Shown here piece after piece: positions 1 through 9,576 of a stretch of 56,283 nucleotides of DNA. Position 1 is the first letter of the stretch; the number at the start of each line of letters is the position of its first letter. Position numbers and translations under genes: made by a program. Location of the stretch: positions 1 through 56,283 of the forward strand of contig JAFGEL010000013.1 of NCBI GenBank assembly GCA_016931615.1, read 5' to 3'. Source of the DNA: Desulfuromonadales bacterium (GTDB lineage Bacteria > Desulfobacterota > Desulfuromonadia > Desulfuromonadales > Geopsychrobacteraceae). The notes under the pieces are model-generated. The model saw only the letters and a list, made by a program, of their open reading frames with translations, had not been told where the DNA came from and made no database searches.

Positions 1-441
1 AATAAGAGGTTTCTGCTCAATAAGGGCCGTTCCGACGGCACAGGTCCCCTCTTGGTTTTCGCTCCAGACAGCGCCCAGATATAGACCCGCTGCTTTCCAC
101 TGGTCCGCCAGGCTTTCATTGCCACGCCAGTCAACGGTAATTCCGTTGGCATCGCAAAGTAATGTGGAATATCCCAGAGCTTCGACTTGTCGATAGAGAT
201 GGAGCATGCCGACTTTGGCAATTCTGAGAAACTTATCTATGGGGTCGGTGTATTCCTTTAGTTCTTTAGCGGTGAGGATTCGAACGGGTTCGTCTTTGCC
301 GGGGTCGATGGAGTGTTTCTCCAGGCTACGTTCCCAAGAGTAACGGATCGTAGTAGGTATATTCAGTTCTTTGTGGTTTTTGTTACTTGAAACAGAGTTA
401 ATAATTTTATCGACATGAAGACGGACGTCTTTGCTGAGCAT
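1..441 (-). CDS. AcoR-type sigma-54-dependent activator, N-terminal part
   Basis: Partial gene running off the left edge; 147 codons of the N-terminus are present. The start ATG (439-441) is preceded by AGGAG at a good distance. The residues resemble the N-terminal region of AcoR-like bacterial enhancer-binding proteins: a short helix, then a segment with SWERSLE and DP, then a GAF-like sensor domain with LGAVWSENQEGT and a GT..IEQ segment. In that family a GAF sensor precedes the AAA+ domain and a Fis-type helix-turn-helix, both of which would lie outside the window. AcoR-type proteins turn on sigma-54 promoters in response to small metabolites such as acetoin or alcohols. The target here is not visible. 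Family call fairly sure; effector unknown. Confidence 0.8.
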   Translation of the reverse strand, partial: MLSKDVRLHVDKIINSVSSNKNHKELNIPTTIRYSWERSLEKHSIDPGKDEPVRILTAKELKEYTDPIDKFLRIAKVGMLHLYRQVEALGYSTLLCDANGITVDWRGNESLADQWKAAGLYLGAVWSENQEGTCAVGTALIEQKPLI

Positions 442-984
442 TATTAACTCCTGAGACTTTCTCATGTATCATTCTCTGGTAAGCTATGAGAATTGTTTTT
501 AGAAAAAGTCAAAATCTAAATGTGGATATTTAATTATTTGACAGGTAAAGCATTTATATAAAATATTTTAATTGCGCTCCCTTGGCGATATATCGATATT
601 CTCATCGTGAATAATAAAGCCTTTAAAACCGACTTTTTAACCAGGACTCTTTGTAAGGCTATAAGAAAAAAGGTTCCTTGTCAAAAGCCTTGATTTCTTT
701 TTTGGTACTTATAGCGACAGTCTTTGTGCACGCAATGCTTTAAGTTGTCTCAAAGGACTTCAGCGTTTGCTGGATGTCTGGCTTTTTCCGTTGCGCTTTG
801 TTTCAGTGAAGTAATTTCTTACCGCAGCCACTTGTTCGGCCCGCGTCATCGCCGATTTGGCTGGGGAAGCGCAGATTCATTCACAGTACCTGAGTGAAGT
901 GAGTCGATATCGGGAAAGGGAGCGTAAAAACGGCTGATTCCAGGAATCCGAAGCAAAATAATCACTTATAAAAAGGGGGGTAAA
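442..984. other. Intergenic region, no confident gene
   Basis: About 540 bases between the divergent partial activator and the ligase gene. The first 240 bases are AT-rich and presumably hold the activator's promoter, but I see no convincing -35/-10 pair. The second half is more GC-rich and carries only short open frames, for example a 29-codon frame on the minus strand at 760-849 without a ribosome binding site. No tRNA, terminator with a U-tract, or insertion element end was recognised. Confidence 0.5.
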
Positions 985-1854
985 GTGAATCTTCACATGA
1001 AACGGGCTCTGAAGCTCGCTCAAAAGCCTATTTTCTGGTTCTGGGTCGTGGTGCTGTTGGCCGCTCCGGTGGCGGCGTTTGAGTTGATGCTCCCTCAGAC
1101 CTACGATCGGCAGTCCGCGCAACCTGTTTCCGGCTGGCTGATGAGCGAAAAGCTGGACGGTGTACGTGGCTACTGGGACGGGAAGCAGCTATTTTCGAAA
1201 AATGGGCAAGCCTTCTTCCCCCCGGCTGAATTTATTCGTGGGCTCCCCTCATTCCCGCTTGAAGGAGAGCTCTGGGGCGGGCGAGATGGTTTTCACCGAA
1301 CTGTTTCCATCGTCAGCCGCCAGCAACCTCATGACGGCTGGCGGCAACTTGAATTTGCCATTTTTGACGTGCCTGAGGCCGCCGGCGGTTTTCGCACGCG
1401 CATCAAACAAGCCCAGGATTGGTTTGACGGGCATCCATCCGAATACGCCTTTGTGATTCCACAAGTGCCGGTGAGAGATCAGGACCACCTGCTGGAAGAA
1501 CTACAGCGGATAGAGCGACTAGGTGGAGAAGGGCTGATTGTCCGCGATCCCGAGGCTCTTTATCGCTTCGGGCGAAGAGCGCAAATTCTCAAAGTAAAAA
1601 GCTATGATGACGCCGAAGCGACGGTCATCGCTTATCTTCCGGGTACCGGAAGAAACAGCGGGCGACTGGGGGCTTTGCTGGTAGAACGTGAAGATGGGAT
1701 GCGGTTCAGAATCGGCAGCGGTTTCAGTGATGCCGAGCGGGACTCACCACCTCCGATCGGCGCTATCATTACCTTTAAGTTTTATGGAACCTATCCGTCC
1801 GGCATCCCCAAATTCCCCAGCTTTATGCGGGTGCGTTCTGATAAGGGGTTGTAG
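985..1854 (+). CDS. Secreted ATP-dependent DNA ligase (Lig E type)
   Basis: Small nucleotidyltransferase-type DNA ligase of 289 residues. Motif I EKLDGVRG holds the adenylated lysine (about K56); the FAIFDVP segment (motif III), GGEGLIVR (motif IV) and LKVK (motif V) follow in order, and the C-terminal half is a compact OB domain without extra DNA-binding domains. The N-terminus (residues about 13-32) is a hydrophobic signal peptide ending VAA, so the enzyme probably works in the periplasm, as known for the Lig E group. The GTG at 985 is placed well behind a G-rich ribosome binding site; an ATG at 997 in the same frame is an alternative. The gene stands alone. Its role is unclear in the family; handling of imported or extracellular DNA has been proposed. 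Confidence 0.85.
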   Translation: MNLHMKRALKLAQKPIFWFWVVVLLAAPVAAFELMLPQTYDRQSAQPVSGWLMSEKLDGVRGYWDGKQLFSKNGQAFFPPAEFIRGLPSFPLEGELWGGRDGFHRTVSIVSRQQPHDGWRQLEFAIFDVPEAAGGFRTRIKQAQDWFDGHPSEYAFVIPQVPVRDQDHLLEELQRIERLGGEGLIVRDPEALYRFGRRAQILKVKSYDDAEATVIAYLPGTGRNSGRLGALLVEREDGMRFRIGSGFSDAERDSPPPIGAIITFKFYGTYPSGIPKFPSFMRVRSDKGL

Positions 1855-1997
1855 TATCACTCCCTGGTTTATCTGCAGGAGGGTTCTGCGTCTCCTTTGC
1901 TTCGAAGGATCCACTCTCGGTTCTTATATTTAAGCTCATCAAGTCATCAACTCGGTTACTCTCGCGGGATTTAAAAAATAATTCAGGTTTGCTCCTC

Positions 1998-2029
1998 TTG
2001 ACCCTGAAGCTAGCTACAGGGTTTATGCT
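1998..2029 (+). promoter_or_regulatory. MerR-family-type promoter/operator of copA
   Basis: A TTGACC -35 (1998-2003) and a TTATGC/TATGCT -10 (2023-2029) are separated by 19-20 bases, the over-long spacer typical of MerR-family promoters. The spacer region carries a 22-base near-perfect palindrome (2001-2022) with arms ACCCTG and CAGGGT. It lies about 50 bases upstream of copA, and a MerR-family gene follows copA. Confidence 0.8.
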
Positions 2030-2080
2030 TTGAATGTTCATAGCGGCTATAAACCTTATCTGCAGGGTTAGGGGGTAGGC

Positions 2081-4345
2081 ATGGGTACAGAAGCCGGCGT
2101 AGACAGGGCGGTGATGGCGATTTCCGGAATGGGGTGTGCGGGTTGTGTCGCCAAAATCGAGAAAGCGCTCAATCAACAACCGGGTGTTGTTCATGCGCGG
2201 GTTAATTTTGCTACCGAAACGGCTACGGTTGAGTTTGCTCATGACCGAGTCTCAAACACAGATCTGGTTCAGGTGATCGAAGGGCTCGGTTATCAGGTCA
2301 GGCAGGGGCTTATGGCGGATCCGGTCGCTGCGGAACAGCGGGACAGGGATTTGGTGCTGAAAAAACTGCGCAACAGGTTTTTGTCCGGGCTTGCGCTGGT
2401 TATCCCCATTTTTATCCTGATGCATTGGCAGAAGTTCGGGCTTGATCGCCTGGTGATGCTGTCGGAGCGGAGTAATTTCATACTCCAGTTTCTTCTTCAG
2501 ACCCCCATCCAGTTCTGGATCGGGGCACAATTTTACCGAGGGGCCTGGAATGCCCTGAAAAATCGCACCAGTGACATGAATACCCTGATTGCGGTCGGTA
2601 CCAGTGCCGCGTATCTGTATAGCGTGCTGGTGACGTTTTTTCCTGCATTGTTTGCTGCCGAGGGTCTGGTTCCGGCGGTCTATTTTGATACGGCCGGAGT
2701 CATCATCGTGCTGATTCTGCTGGGACGACTGCTTGAAGCGCGGGCTAAGGGACAGACCTCGGAAGCCATAAAAAAACTTATCGGACTGCAGGCCAGAAAG
2801 GCGCGGGTGATCCGTTCTGAAGAAGAACTCGATATCCCTGTTGAGGGTGTGATGGTTGGCGATGTCGTGATTGTCCGTCCGGGAGAAAAAATACCGGTTG
2901 ACGGCGTCATCATCCAAGGCTGTTCGGCGGTTGATGAATCGATGGTCACCGGGGAAGCACTTCCGGTCGAGAAACAGGCCGGTGATGAAGTGATCGGAGT
3001 TACGGTCAACAAAACCGGCAGCTTTCGTTTTCGGGCGACCAAAGTCGGTCAGGATACCATGCTGGCGCAGATTATCCGGATGGTTCAGGAGGCCCAGGGT
3101 TCAAAACCACCGATTGCCCGGTTGGCCGATACGCTCGCCGCTTATTTTGTGCCGGCCGTCATTGTCGCCGCCCTGCTCACCTTCTGTGCCTGGCTGGTGC
3201 TGGGACCGGCTCCCGCCCTGACCTACGCCCTGTTGAATTTTGTCGCCGTGATGATTATCGCCTGCCCCTGCGCTCTCGGCCTGGCAACCCCGACATCGAT
3301 TATGGTCGGGACCGGTCGCGCTGCAGAATCGGGCATTCTTATCCGCAGCGGCGAAGCGCTGGAGATGACCCACAAGGTGGATACCGTGGTTCTGGATAAA
3401 ACCGGGACCATTACCAAAGGCAAGCCCGAGGTGACCGATCTGTTGACTTTTGCTGCTTTCTCCCGCTCAGAACTGTTACGTCTGGCGGCCTCGGCAGAAC
3501 AGGGTTCGGAACATCCTCTCGGTGAGGCAATCATCTCTCGAGCCAAAAACGAGGCTCTGGCGTTGGTCAAGCTGGAGAGTTTTGAGGCGCTTCCCGGCAG
3601 AGGAATCAGGGCCCAACTTGAAGGACATGGTCTGCTGTTGGGAACTCCGCAACTGATGACGGATCACCAGGTGAAGATCGACATCTGCAGCGCGCAGATT
3701 GAGCAGTTGGCCACAGAGGGCAAGACCCCGATGCTGGTCGCGATCGATCATCAACTCGCGGGGATTATCGCCGTGGCCGACACGCTGAAGGAAAACTCTG
3801 CCGAGGCGATAAAGACTCTTTCGAACCTGGGATTGCAGGTGATTATGTTGACCGGGGATAATGCCCGAACAGCGGCGGCGATCGCCGCCTCAGTCGGGGT
3901 CAGAAAGATTATTTCAGAAGTTCTTCCCGATCAGAAAGCCGTTCAGATTCAGCAGCTTCAGGCTCAGGGAAAGATAGTTGCCATGGTGGGTGACGGTATC
4001 AACGATGCGCCGGCACTGACCCAGGCTGATGTCGGTATCGCCATCGGGACCGGTACCGATATTGCCATTGACGCGGCGGATATTACCCTGATCAGCGGCG
4101 AGTTGTCCGGCGTGGTCAATGCTATTGCGCTGAGCAAAGCCACGATCAGAAATATTCGCCAGAATCTGTTCTGGGCTTTTGCCTATAACACGCTGTTGAT
4201 TCCGGTTGCCGCGGGGGTGCTTTTTCCTCTTTTTGGCGTGCTGCTGAATCCGATGTTTGCCGCTGCCGCCATGGGTCTCTCGTCTGTGACCGTGGTCAGC
4301 AACGCGCTGCGCTTGAGGCGCTTCAGGGTGCCGCTCTTGTCGTGA
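2081..4345 (+). CDS. copA: Copper-exporting P1B-type ATPase
   Basis: Inner-membrane copper pump of 754 residues, the usual length for a CopA with one heavy-metal-associated domain. That domain has GMGCAGC with the Cu-binding cysteines near 19 and 22. The transmembrane Cu site CPC lies near 395-397, the phosphorylated aspartate in DKTGT near 439, the A-domain motif is TGEALP, and the hinge is GDGINDAP. The start ATG follows an AGGGGG ribosome binding site. A MerR-type promoter sits just upstream and a MerR-family gene just downstream, so this is a metal-induced two-gene unit. Silver could be a second substrate; the CPC motif excludes the Zn/Cd/Co subclasses with other motifs less firmly than biochemistry would. 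Confidence 0.96.
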   Translation: MGTEAGVDRAVMAISGMGCAGCVAKIEKALNQQPGVVHARVNFATETATVEFAHDRVSNTDLVQVIEGLGYQVRQGLMADPVAAEQRDRDLVLKKLRNRFLSGLALVIPIFILMHWQKFGLDRLVMLSERSNFILQFLLQTPIQFWIGAQFYRGAWNALKNRTSDMNTLIAVGTSAAYLYSVLVTFFPALFAAEGLVPAVYFDTAGVIIVLILLGRLLEARAKGQTSEAIKKLIGLQARKARVIRSEEELDIPVEGVMVGDVVIVRPGEKIPVDGVIIQGCSAVDESMVTGEALPVEKQAGDEVIGVTVNKTGSFRFRATKVGQDTMLAQIIRMVQEAQGSKPPIARLADTLAAYFVPAVIVAALLTFCAWLVLGPAPALTYALLNFVAVMIIACPCALGLATPTSIMVGTGRAAESGILIRSGEALEMTHKVDTVVLDKTGTITKGKPEVTDLLTFAAFSRSELLRLAASAEQGSEHPLGEAIISRAKNEALALVKLESFEALPGRGIRAQLEGHGLLLGTPQLMTDHQVKIDICSAQIEQLATEGKTPMLVAIDHQLAGIIAVADTLKENSAEAIKTLSNLGLQVIMLTGDNARTAAAIAASVGVRKIISEVLPDQKAVQIQQLQAQGKIVAMVGDGINDAPALTQADVGIAIGTGTDIAIDAADITLISGELSGVVNAIALSKATIRNIRQNLFWAFAYNTLLIPVAAGVLFPLFGVLLNPMFAAAAMGLSSVTVVSNALRLRRFRVPLLS

Positions 4346-4350
4346 ATATA

Positions 4351-4378
4351 ACCCTGGAGTAGACTATAGACTTATGCG
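4351..4378 (+). promoter_or_regulatory. Second MerR-type operator, upstream of merR-family gene
   Basis: Starting 6 bases after the copA stop, ACCCTGGAGT and ACTATAGACT half-sites (4351-4372) form an interrupted dyad, followed directly by a TTATGC/TATGCG -10-like hexamer. Arrangement and half-sites match the operators of heavy-metal MerR regulators (CueR/ZntR/CadR type) and resemble the one before copA. It suggests that the regulator gene has its own autoregulated promoter. Confidence 0.6.
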
Positions 4379-4417
4379 GTCTTCGAGGTTTTGATAACGT
4401 CAGCGGGAGAAACTGAA

Positions 4418-4885
4418 ATGAACGGTCTGACCATCGGAAAAATTGCCGGATCAGCGGGGCTTGCAGTTGAAACGATACGTTTCTACGAAAGAGAAGGCCT
4501 GATCGAGCCACCGCTTCGCAGTAGCACAAATTATCGTCTTTACCCGGAGCGGGACATCCTGCGGCTGCGCTTTATCAGGCGGGCCAAAGATCTCGGTTTT
4601 ACCTTGAAAGAGATCAGAGAACTGCTTTCCCTGCGCCAGGACCCGCATGCAACCAGAGCGGATGTGAAGAAACAGACCGCAGCGAAAATTACTGATATCG
4701 GAGAAAAAATTCGCGATCTGACACGCATGAAAGTGATTCTTGAATCTCTTGATTCAAGCTGTGACGGGTGTGGGCCGACCAGCAGTTGCCCGATTCTCAA
4801 TGCCCTGGAAAGTGGGGACGGTCTTGAATGTAAAGCCGCAGCCCAAAGAACAATTTCATATGGAAGTGTTGAATCAGACCTCTAA
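4418..4885 (+). CDS. MerR-family heavy-metal-responsive regulator
   Basis: 155-residue DNA-binding activator. The winged helix at the N-terminus (TIGKIAGSAGLAVETIRFYEREGLI) is the standard MerR signature; a long dimerisation helix follows, then a metal-binding loop CDGCGPTSSC with cysteines spaced C-x2-C-x5-C. The upstream Cys found in mercury and zinc/lead sensors (position 77-82 in MerR/ZntR) is not present; R or T occupies that area. This argues for a monovalent-metal (Cu/Ag) sensor, which agrees with the copA neighbour. I chose ATG 4418 because GGGAGA precedes it; a longer TTG start at 4391 has no such site and would overlap the operator. The 3' end overlaps the convergent aorE by 12 bases. 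Confidence 0.88.
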   Translation: MNGLTIGKIAGSAGLAVETIRFYEREGLIEPPLRSSTNYRLYPERDILRLRFIRRAKDLGFTLKEIRELLSLRQDPHATRADVKKQTAAKITDIGEKIRDLTRMKVILESLDSSCDGCGPTSSCPILNALESGDGLECKAAAQRTISYGSVESDL

Positions 4886-5545
4886 AAAAGAAAAGTGAAG
4901 ATCCCCCAGTCCGAGGATCAGGCAGCGGTTGAGAAGCTTCGCTTCGCCGAAAATAACCTGGAACACTTCGTTGGCCATCAGGCCGGCAACGGTTAGCACA
5001 TTGGCACCGACTGCCGCGATGTTGCCCTGCGGTTGCAGGCTACCGGCAAAGAGCTGAATCAGGGGTTGAGAGGTGCCTTTTTGGATGGTTAAAATCTGTC
5101 CCTGATCGCCGTCAATGGCCCCATGCACGAGAAAAGTCCCCGAATTCAAACTCTCTTCAAGGTTGAAACGACTGGTGTAGTTATCCAGGCAGTCGACCAC
5201 CAGAGTAATGTCGCCGGGACAGTGAAAGTTTTCATCAATACGTCCGGCAATACCTTCGACACTGATCTTGCTGTTGATCCCGCTGATCCGTTCTTGAGCG
5301 ACTTGAAGTTTCGGTCGCCCGATATCCTCTTCCGTATAAAGCAGCTGGCGATTGAGATCCGGCCAGTCGATAAGGGCATCGTCGACCAGATAGAGCTTTC
5401 CCACCCCGGCCCGGGCCAGCAACTGGCTGACACTGCAACCCAGGCCGCCAACCCCGGCGATGAGGACCTTTGCGGCCTCAATCTGTTGCTGCTTTTCTCC
5501 TCCCCAATGCAGGATCTGACGGTTGTAGCGGTCGGCTGAGGGCAT
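4874..5545 (-). CDS. aorE: E1-like MoaD-activating enzyme of the aor operon
   Basis: 223-residue member of the ThiF/MoeB/HesA family, which adenylates the C-terminal glycine of a ubiquitin-like sulfur carrier. The ATP-binding GVGGLG motif lies near residues 31-36, the DLNRQ segment near 63-67 and VVDCLDNY near 114-121. The paired CxxC zinc site of MoeB is not seen. The gene starts 3 bases after aorD, whose product ends in GG and is the obvious partner. Known aldehyde oxidoreductase operons (Aromatoleum) end with the same MoaD-like/E1-like pair, thought to make the pterin cofactor for the tungsten enzyme. Last gene of the operon; convergent with the MerR-family gene. Confidence 0.85.
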   Translation of the reverse strand: MPSADRYNRQILHWGGEKQQQIEAAKVLIAGVGGLGCSVSQLLARAGVGKLYLVDDALIDWPDLNRQLLYTEEDIGRPKLQVAQERISGINSKISVEGIAGRIDENFHCPGDITLVVDCLDNYTSRFNLEESLNSGTFLVHGAIDGDQGQILTIQKGTSQPLIQLFAGSLQPQGNIAAVGANVLTVAGLMANEVFQVIFGEAKLLNRCLILGLGDLHFSFLEV

Positions 5546-5548
5546 TCT

Positions 5549-5830
5549 TCATCCCCCGGCGCCCGGAGGAAAAAAGGCGACCACGTCACCGTTGTGGACC
5601 GGGGTTTCCAGTTTGTCGAGGTGCAGGATATTGCGGCGATTGACCAGGATAATCGTGCCTGGAATCAATGCGCCGTTTTCATCCAGCAATTTATGCAGAA
5701 AGGGAGTCGTCAGCTGTTGTTGAATGCGTGGCAAAAGCTGTCCGACACTCTCATCCTCCACTGCGGGGAGGTCGATTTTTTCCTGCTTCAACAGCAGACG
5801 TAACAGGCTATAGAATTCGACTCTGATCAT
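5549..5830 (-). CDS. aorD: MoaD-like sulfur carrier protein of the aor operon
   Basis: 93-residue beta-grasp protein ending PGAGG; the C-terminal double glycine is the thiocarboxylate-forming end of MoaD/ThiS proteins. It would donate sulfur to form the dithiolene of molybdopterin/tungstopterin together with a MoaE-type subunit. No other moaD is seen next to the moaA-moaE genes at 9.8-11.2 kb, so this may be the partner of that MoaE as well (inference). It lies between the flavoprotein gene and the E1-like gene, each within 15 bases. Confidence 0.88.
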   Translation of the reverse strand: MIRVEFYSLLRLLLKQEKIDLPAVEDESVGQLLPRIQQQLTTPFLHKLLDENGALIPGTIILVNRRNILHLDKLETPVHNGDVVAFFPPGAGG

Positions 5831-5844
5831 ATCTCAGATGCTTG

Positions 5845-7071
5845 TCAAGCCAGACGCAACTTGGTCTGCGCATAATTTGCGGTTCCGTTCAGCAGCTCCC
5901 GACCCGGGAACGTGCTGCGGGTACTAACCAGCTGATAATAAAGCCCGGAGTCATTGGTTTCACCGATCATGGTCGCGCCGATGACACGGTGTTTTTCATC
6001 AAGGAAGACTTTGCGGAAACGCCCCGTCACCTTGTTCCAGCTGCTGACCACTTGGCTGGCTTCAGAGTCCTGATAATGGCCGATCGTGGCGACTTCGAGG
6101 CCGAAAATTTCGGTGATGTTGTTTTTCAGACTGCCCTGATAGGCACAGCCTCTGCCGAGCATGTTCAGGGCGGCATTTTCACCCTGCTCGACGGCCGTCA
6201 TCCAGTTGCCCTGAATGGTTTTTTCGCCGCTGGTAAAATCTTTTCCTTCCGCGGTGTCACCGGCGGCGTAGATGTCCGGGTGGCTGCTGCGGCAGAAGTC
6301 ATCAATAACAACCCCTTCGGCAACCTCGAGTCCGGCATCAACGGCTAACCGGGTATTGGGAGTGACTCCTTTGCCGATGACCAGCAGATCGCTGTTCAAG
6401 CGTTGTCCCGAGTTCAACTGAAGTTCCAGCTGCCGGCCCTCGTGAATCTCGGCTATATCATCACGTTTGTGGATTTTCAGGCCCCTCGACTCCAGCTGGG
6501 CTTCAATGATTTCAGCTGCTTCAGCATCGACAACCCGGCTGAAAACCCGGTCGGAACCGATGACCAGATGTTTTTCCATCGGTTCGGGGGCGTGGGAAAG
6601 CAGGGGCAAACTGACCAGCCCGGCCCCGATAGCGGTGACGCTTTTAGCTTCCTTCAACAGCTCGGCCAGCTTGTCTGCATCGGCCAAGTGGCGCAGTACA
6701 CATGATCTGTCGCTGGTCACACTCAGAGTTCGGGCCTCGGCTCCAGTAGCGAGAAGTAATTTACCGAAGGTGACCAAACTGCCGTCGGCCAATTTTAGGG
6801 AGTGGTTGTCCGGGTCAAGGGCAACGACGGCCTGGCCAAACAGGGTTGTGGCTGAAAGTTTGGAGTAGAAGCTGTGTTGAACAATATCCAGTCCTTCACG
6901 GGGGATCTGACCGCCGATGTAGTAAGGGGTCAGAACGCGTGAATAGGCGGGACAATCTTCACGGTCGATGATCGCGATAGAGGACTTTCGATCATGCCGA
7001 CGCAGAGTCCTCAGCGCCTGAAGACCTGCGGCGCTGTTGCCGATGATGACGAAATCGTAATGAGCAGACAT
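5845..7071 (-). CDS. aorC: FAD/NAD-dependent oxidoreductase subunit of AOR
   Basis: 408-residue flavoprotein of the rubredoxin/NADH-oxidoreductase type. The N-terminal FAD site is IIGNSAAG, a second Rossmann segment AIGAGLVSL lies near 147-155, and the FAD-closing motif YAAGDTAEG near 269-277. In the Aromatoleum-type AorABC complex such a subunit links the tungsten enzyme to NAD(H). It follows aorB after 129 bases that include a terminator-like hairpin, so its expression may be lower than that of aorAB. Downstream, aorD and aorE follow almost without gap. Confidence 0.85.
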   Translation of the reverse strand: MSAHYDFVIIGNSAAGLQALRTLRRHDRKSSIAIIDREDCPAYSRVLTPYYIGGQIPREGLDIVQHSFYSKLSATTLFGQAVVALDPDNHSLKLADGSLVTFGKLLLATGAEARTLSVTSDRSCVLRHLADADKLAELLKEAKSVTAIGAGLVSLPLLSHAPEPMEKHLVIGSDRVFSRVVDAEAAEIIEAQLESRGLKIHKRDDIAEIHEGRQLELQLNSGQRLNSDLLVIGKGVTPNTRLAVDAGLEVAEGVVIDDFCRSSHPDIYAAGDTAEGKDFTSGEKTIQGNWMTAVEQGENAALNMLGRGCAYQGSLKNNITEIFGLEVATIGHYQDSEASQVVSSWNKVTGRFRKVFLDEKHRVIGATMIGETNDSGLYYQLVSTRSTFPGRELLNGTANYAQTKLRLA

Positions 7072-7130
7072 AAGATCATTCCCCGGTCAGTGAAAGTTAC
7101 CCGGTCGCTGCCGATGGCCGCAGAGGGGTT

Positions 7131-7166
7131 AAAAAACTGCGCTCCCGGACACTGTCAGGAGCGCAG
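7131..7166 (-). terminator. Hairpin plus T-run between aorB and aorC
   Basis: Read on the minus strand, CTGCGCTCC (7166-7158) pairs perfectly with GGAGCGCAG (7145-7137) across a 12-base loop, followed by TTTTTT. This is a good Rho-independent terminator inside the operon, 35 bases after the aorB stop; it probably works as a partial terminator or 3'-end protector. Confidence 0.8.
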
Positions 7167-7200
7167 CAGAACAATCAAAAAGGCCTGAATGCTTTGGCTC

Positions 7201-9006
7201 TTATGATGCCAGACCCAACGCCTGAAGTTTTTCTTCGGTCGGAATCCCTTCGGCGCTCCAGCCCCGCTCTTGGTAGTAGACCGGCAGCATGACGTCAAGC
7301 TTGGCCACTTCCCCTTTGAGCGGCCCGTCGGGAATCGGATCTTCGAGCAGCCGCTTCGGCAGGGTATCCTGGGATGGGTCAATGCCTGCCTTGAGGTTAA
7401 AAACACGCTCCATGTTGTAGATCCGGTCACCCAGGTTCATCAGGACTTCTTCGTTGTAGTCGAGGCCGGTTGCGGCCGTACAGAAAGCGGCGAATTGCGG
7501 CGCACCGATCCCGAAGGTGGTGAACAGGCAGACTCCGGAAGAGTCAACCACCGCAGTAAAATCCTGGAAGATCTTGGCCCAGGTGGCTTTGCCGTCAGTA
7601 GCCTGAGGATCGAGCTTCTCCGGTAGTCCAAGAATCTCCGGCGAAACCAGGTAGCCACGCACATGACAGGCGCCGCGGTTACTGGTGGCATAATGCAACG
7701 CCATGCCCTGCATGCCGCGCCCGTCATAGGCCGGAAATTCCTGTTTTTTGACGGTCATGGACAGTTCCGGGGCACCATAGCTCTCAGCCAGACGGTACGA
7801 GCCGAGGGCCAGTTTGGCTCCGAAACCTTCACATTTGGCCGCCATTTCGACCAGTTTGACCATGGCGTCGGCGTCACCGAATTTCAACGACATGCCGATC
7901 TCCTCTTCGCTGACCAGCCCCTTCTCGGCAAGCTCCATGGCACAGGCTACAGTCGCTCCGACGGTGATGGTATCCATGCCGTATTCGTTGCAGATGTAGT
8001 TGGCTTTGGTGATGGCGGCCAGGTCATTGATCCCGCAGGTCGCACCCAGGGCCCAGATCGACTCGTATTCGGGGCCTTCACCATCGCCGCCGAAACGGCT
8101 GCCTTTCAAACCGGTGACGCGACCGCAGCCGATGATGCAGCTCATGCACCCCTTGTTGCGTTTCAGATAAGTTGCGGCCAGGGTTTCGCCCGAAATCGCT
8201 TCGGCGCCCTCAAAGGTGTCTTTCTGGAAGTTGCGTGTCGGCAAGGCACCAAACTGATTGATGACATTGACCAGAACCGGAGTCCCAAGGGCCGGCAGGC
8301 CTTCGCCGGAAACCGGATTCTGTTTGAGCAGACCATAAGATTCGAGGGCCGCCTCACGGAAGGCGATCGGGTCGGCAATTTTGACTCCGCCCGTACCGCG
8401 CACGGCCACGGCTTTGAGGTTTTTGCTGCCCATCACGGCGCCAACGCCACTGCGGCCGGCAGCGCGATGTTTGTCATTGATGACGCAGGCGAAGTTAACC
8501 TGGTTTTCGCCCGCCGGACCGATGCAGGCGACTTTGGCGTCGCCGTGGAACTCGGCCAGAATCGCATCTTCGGTGTCCTGGCTCGATTTGCCCCAGAGAT
8601 GTACCGCGCCGACCAGCCGAACCTTGTCATCATGGATCTGCAGGTAGGATGGATATTCCGCCTTGCCTTCAAAAATGATCATGTCATAACCGGCGTAACG
8701 CAGTTCACTGGGGAAATAGCCACCCGAGTTGGAACAGGCGATGGTTCCGGTCAGGGGCGACTTGGTAATGACCATGTAGCGTCCATTGGCCGCGCCGTAG
8801 GTCCCGGTCAGGGGGCCGGCAGCCATGATCAGCTTGTTGTCGGGAGAGAGAGGGTCAACCCCGGGATCAACTTCTTCGATAAAGTATTTTGATCCCAGGC
8901 CGCGTCCCCCCAGATAATCTTTAGCCCATTGCTCGTTGAGTTTTTCGCTTTGACAGGTCCCCGCGGTCAGATCGACACGTAATAGTTTTCCTTGCCATCC
9001 ACTCAT
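7201..9006 (-). CDS. aorB: Tungsten aldehyde:ferredoxin oxidoreductase, catalytic subunit
   Basis: 601 residues, about the length of Pyrococcus AOR (605). It oxidises aldehydes to acids with a tungsto-bispterin and one [4Fe-4S] cluster; the reverse acid reduction is possible at low potential. Cluster cysteines are C287, C290, C294 and C493 and active-site candidates E313 and H448, each within one residue of the Pyrococcus numbering. The N-terminal AOR domain (about 1-205, GGRGLG near 33-38) binds the pterin. Its ribosome binding site GGAGGTG overlaps the aorA end, 2 bases upstream, so translation is likely coupled. Mesophilic homologues exist in Aromatoleum and many Desulfuromonadales. Confidence 0.93.
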   Translation of the reverse strand: MSGWQGKLLRVDLTAGTCQSEKLNEQWAKDYLGGRGLGSKYFIEEVDPGVDPLSPDNKLIMAAGPLTGTYGAANGRYMVITKSPLTGTIACSNSGGYFPSELRYAGYDMIIFEGKAEYPSYLQIHDDKVRLVGAVHLWGKSSQDTEDAILAEFHGDAKVACIGPAGENQVNFACVINDKHRAAGRSGVGAVMGSKNLKAVAVRGTGGVKIADPIAFREAALESYGLLKQNPVSGEGLPALGTPVLVNVINQFGALPTRNFQKDTFEGAEAISGETLAATYLKRNKGCMSCIIGCGRVTGLKGSRFGGDGEGPEYESIWALGATCGINDLAAITKANYICNEYGMDTITVGATVACAMELAEKGLVSEEEIGMSLKFGDADAMVKLVEMAAKCEGFGAKLALGSYRLAESYGAPELSMTVKKQEFPAYDGRGMQGMALHYATSNRGACHVRGYLVSPEILGLPEKLDPQATDGKATWAKIFQDFTAVVDSSGVCLFTTFGIGAPQFAAFCTAATGLDYNEEVLMNLGDRIYNMERVFNLKAGIDPSQDTLPKRLLEDPIPDGPLKGEVAKLDVMLPVYYQERGWSAEGIPTEEKLQALGLAS

Positions 9007-9008
9007 GG

Positions 9009-9488
9009 TTACACCTCCATCTGTCCGTCTTTCATGGCGTCAACAAAACGCAGGATCTTCTGCCGTAACGGCTTGTCCTCTTCATCCAGGCTCAGGCACC
9101 CGGTGGGACAGAAAGCCACACACTCGGGGGTATCTCCGCCGCACAGATCGCATTTGTCAACTTTTCCCAGGGTGGGAACGTATTTGATCATGCCGAACGG
9201 GCAGGCACTGACGCAGGTGCGGCAGCCGACACAGCGGTCCCGGTCGACGACGACGACGCCCGAGGGCATTTCCTTGCTGATGGCCGATTTCGGGCAGGCT
9301 TTTTCACACCAGGGTTCATCGCACTGCATGCAGGTGACGGTGATGAATTTCGCTTCGTCGATAAACACTTCATTGTAGATACGTGAACGGCTGGGCATGA
9401 ATTCGCCGGTGTGTTTGAATGAACAGGCGAGTTCGCAGGTTTTGCAGCCGATACACTTCGAGGGTTCGATGCGGATCAGTTTCTGCAT
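9009..9488 (-). CDS. aorA: Four-cluster ferredoxin subunit of AOR
   Basis: 159-residue iron-sulfur protein with 16 cysteines in four groups ([45 protein letters not shown]), enough for four [4Fe-4S] clusters. It belongs to the DmsB/HycB-like electron-transfer subunits and would wire AorB to the flavoprotein AorC; in Aromatoleum the equivalent subunit stacks into chains. First gene of the operon, with a GGAGG ribosome binding site before the ATG. A sigma-70-type promoter and a ModE-like box lie upstream (9577-9639). Confidence 0.9.
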   Translation of the reverse strand: MQKLIRIEPSKCIGCKTCELACSFKHTGEFMPSRSRIYNEVFIDEAKFITVTCMQCDEPWCEKACPKSAISKEMPSGVVVVDRDRCVGCRTCVSACPFGMIKYVPTLGKVDKCDLCGGDTPECVAFCPTGCLSLDEEDKPLRQKILRFVDAMKDGQMEV

Positions 9489-9576
9489 GGGCAGGCCTCC
9501 TTATCAATGAATGATGGCTGTTTTTAGCCGGTTACTGCATTTTGTATGAGCGGTGGCAGTCAATTTAACGCTTTAG

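Noticed and set aside
760..849. 29-codon frame on the minus strand before the ligase gene
   Set aside because: No ribosome binding site and no family resemblance; too little to call.
4418..4885. Mercury-resistance MerR
   Set aside because: The upstream metal-binding Cys of MerR is absent and the neighbour is a copper pump, not merTPA.
7663..8892. 409-codon open frame antisense to aorB
   Set aside because: It lies wholly opposite a conserved AOR gene with all catalytic residues, shows low-complexity G/A/F/D composition and no ribosome site; a shadow of GC-biased codons.
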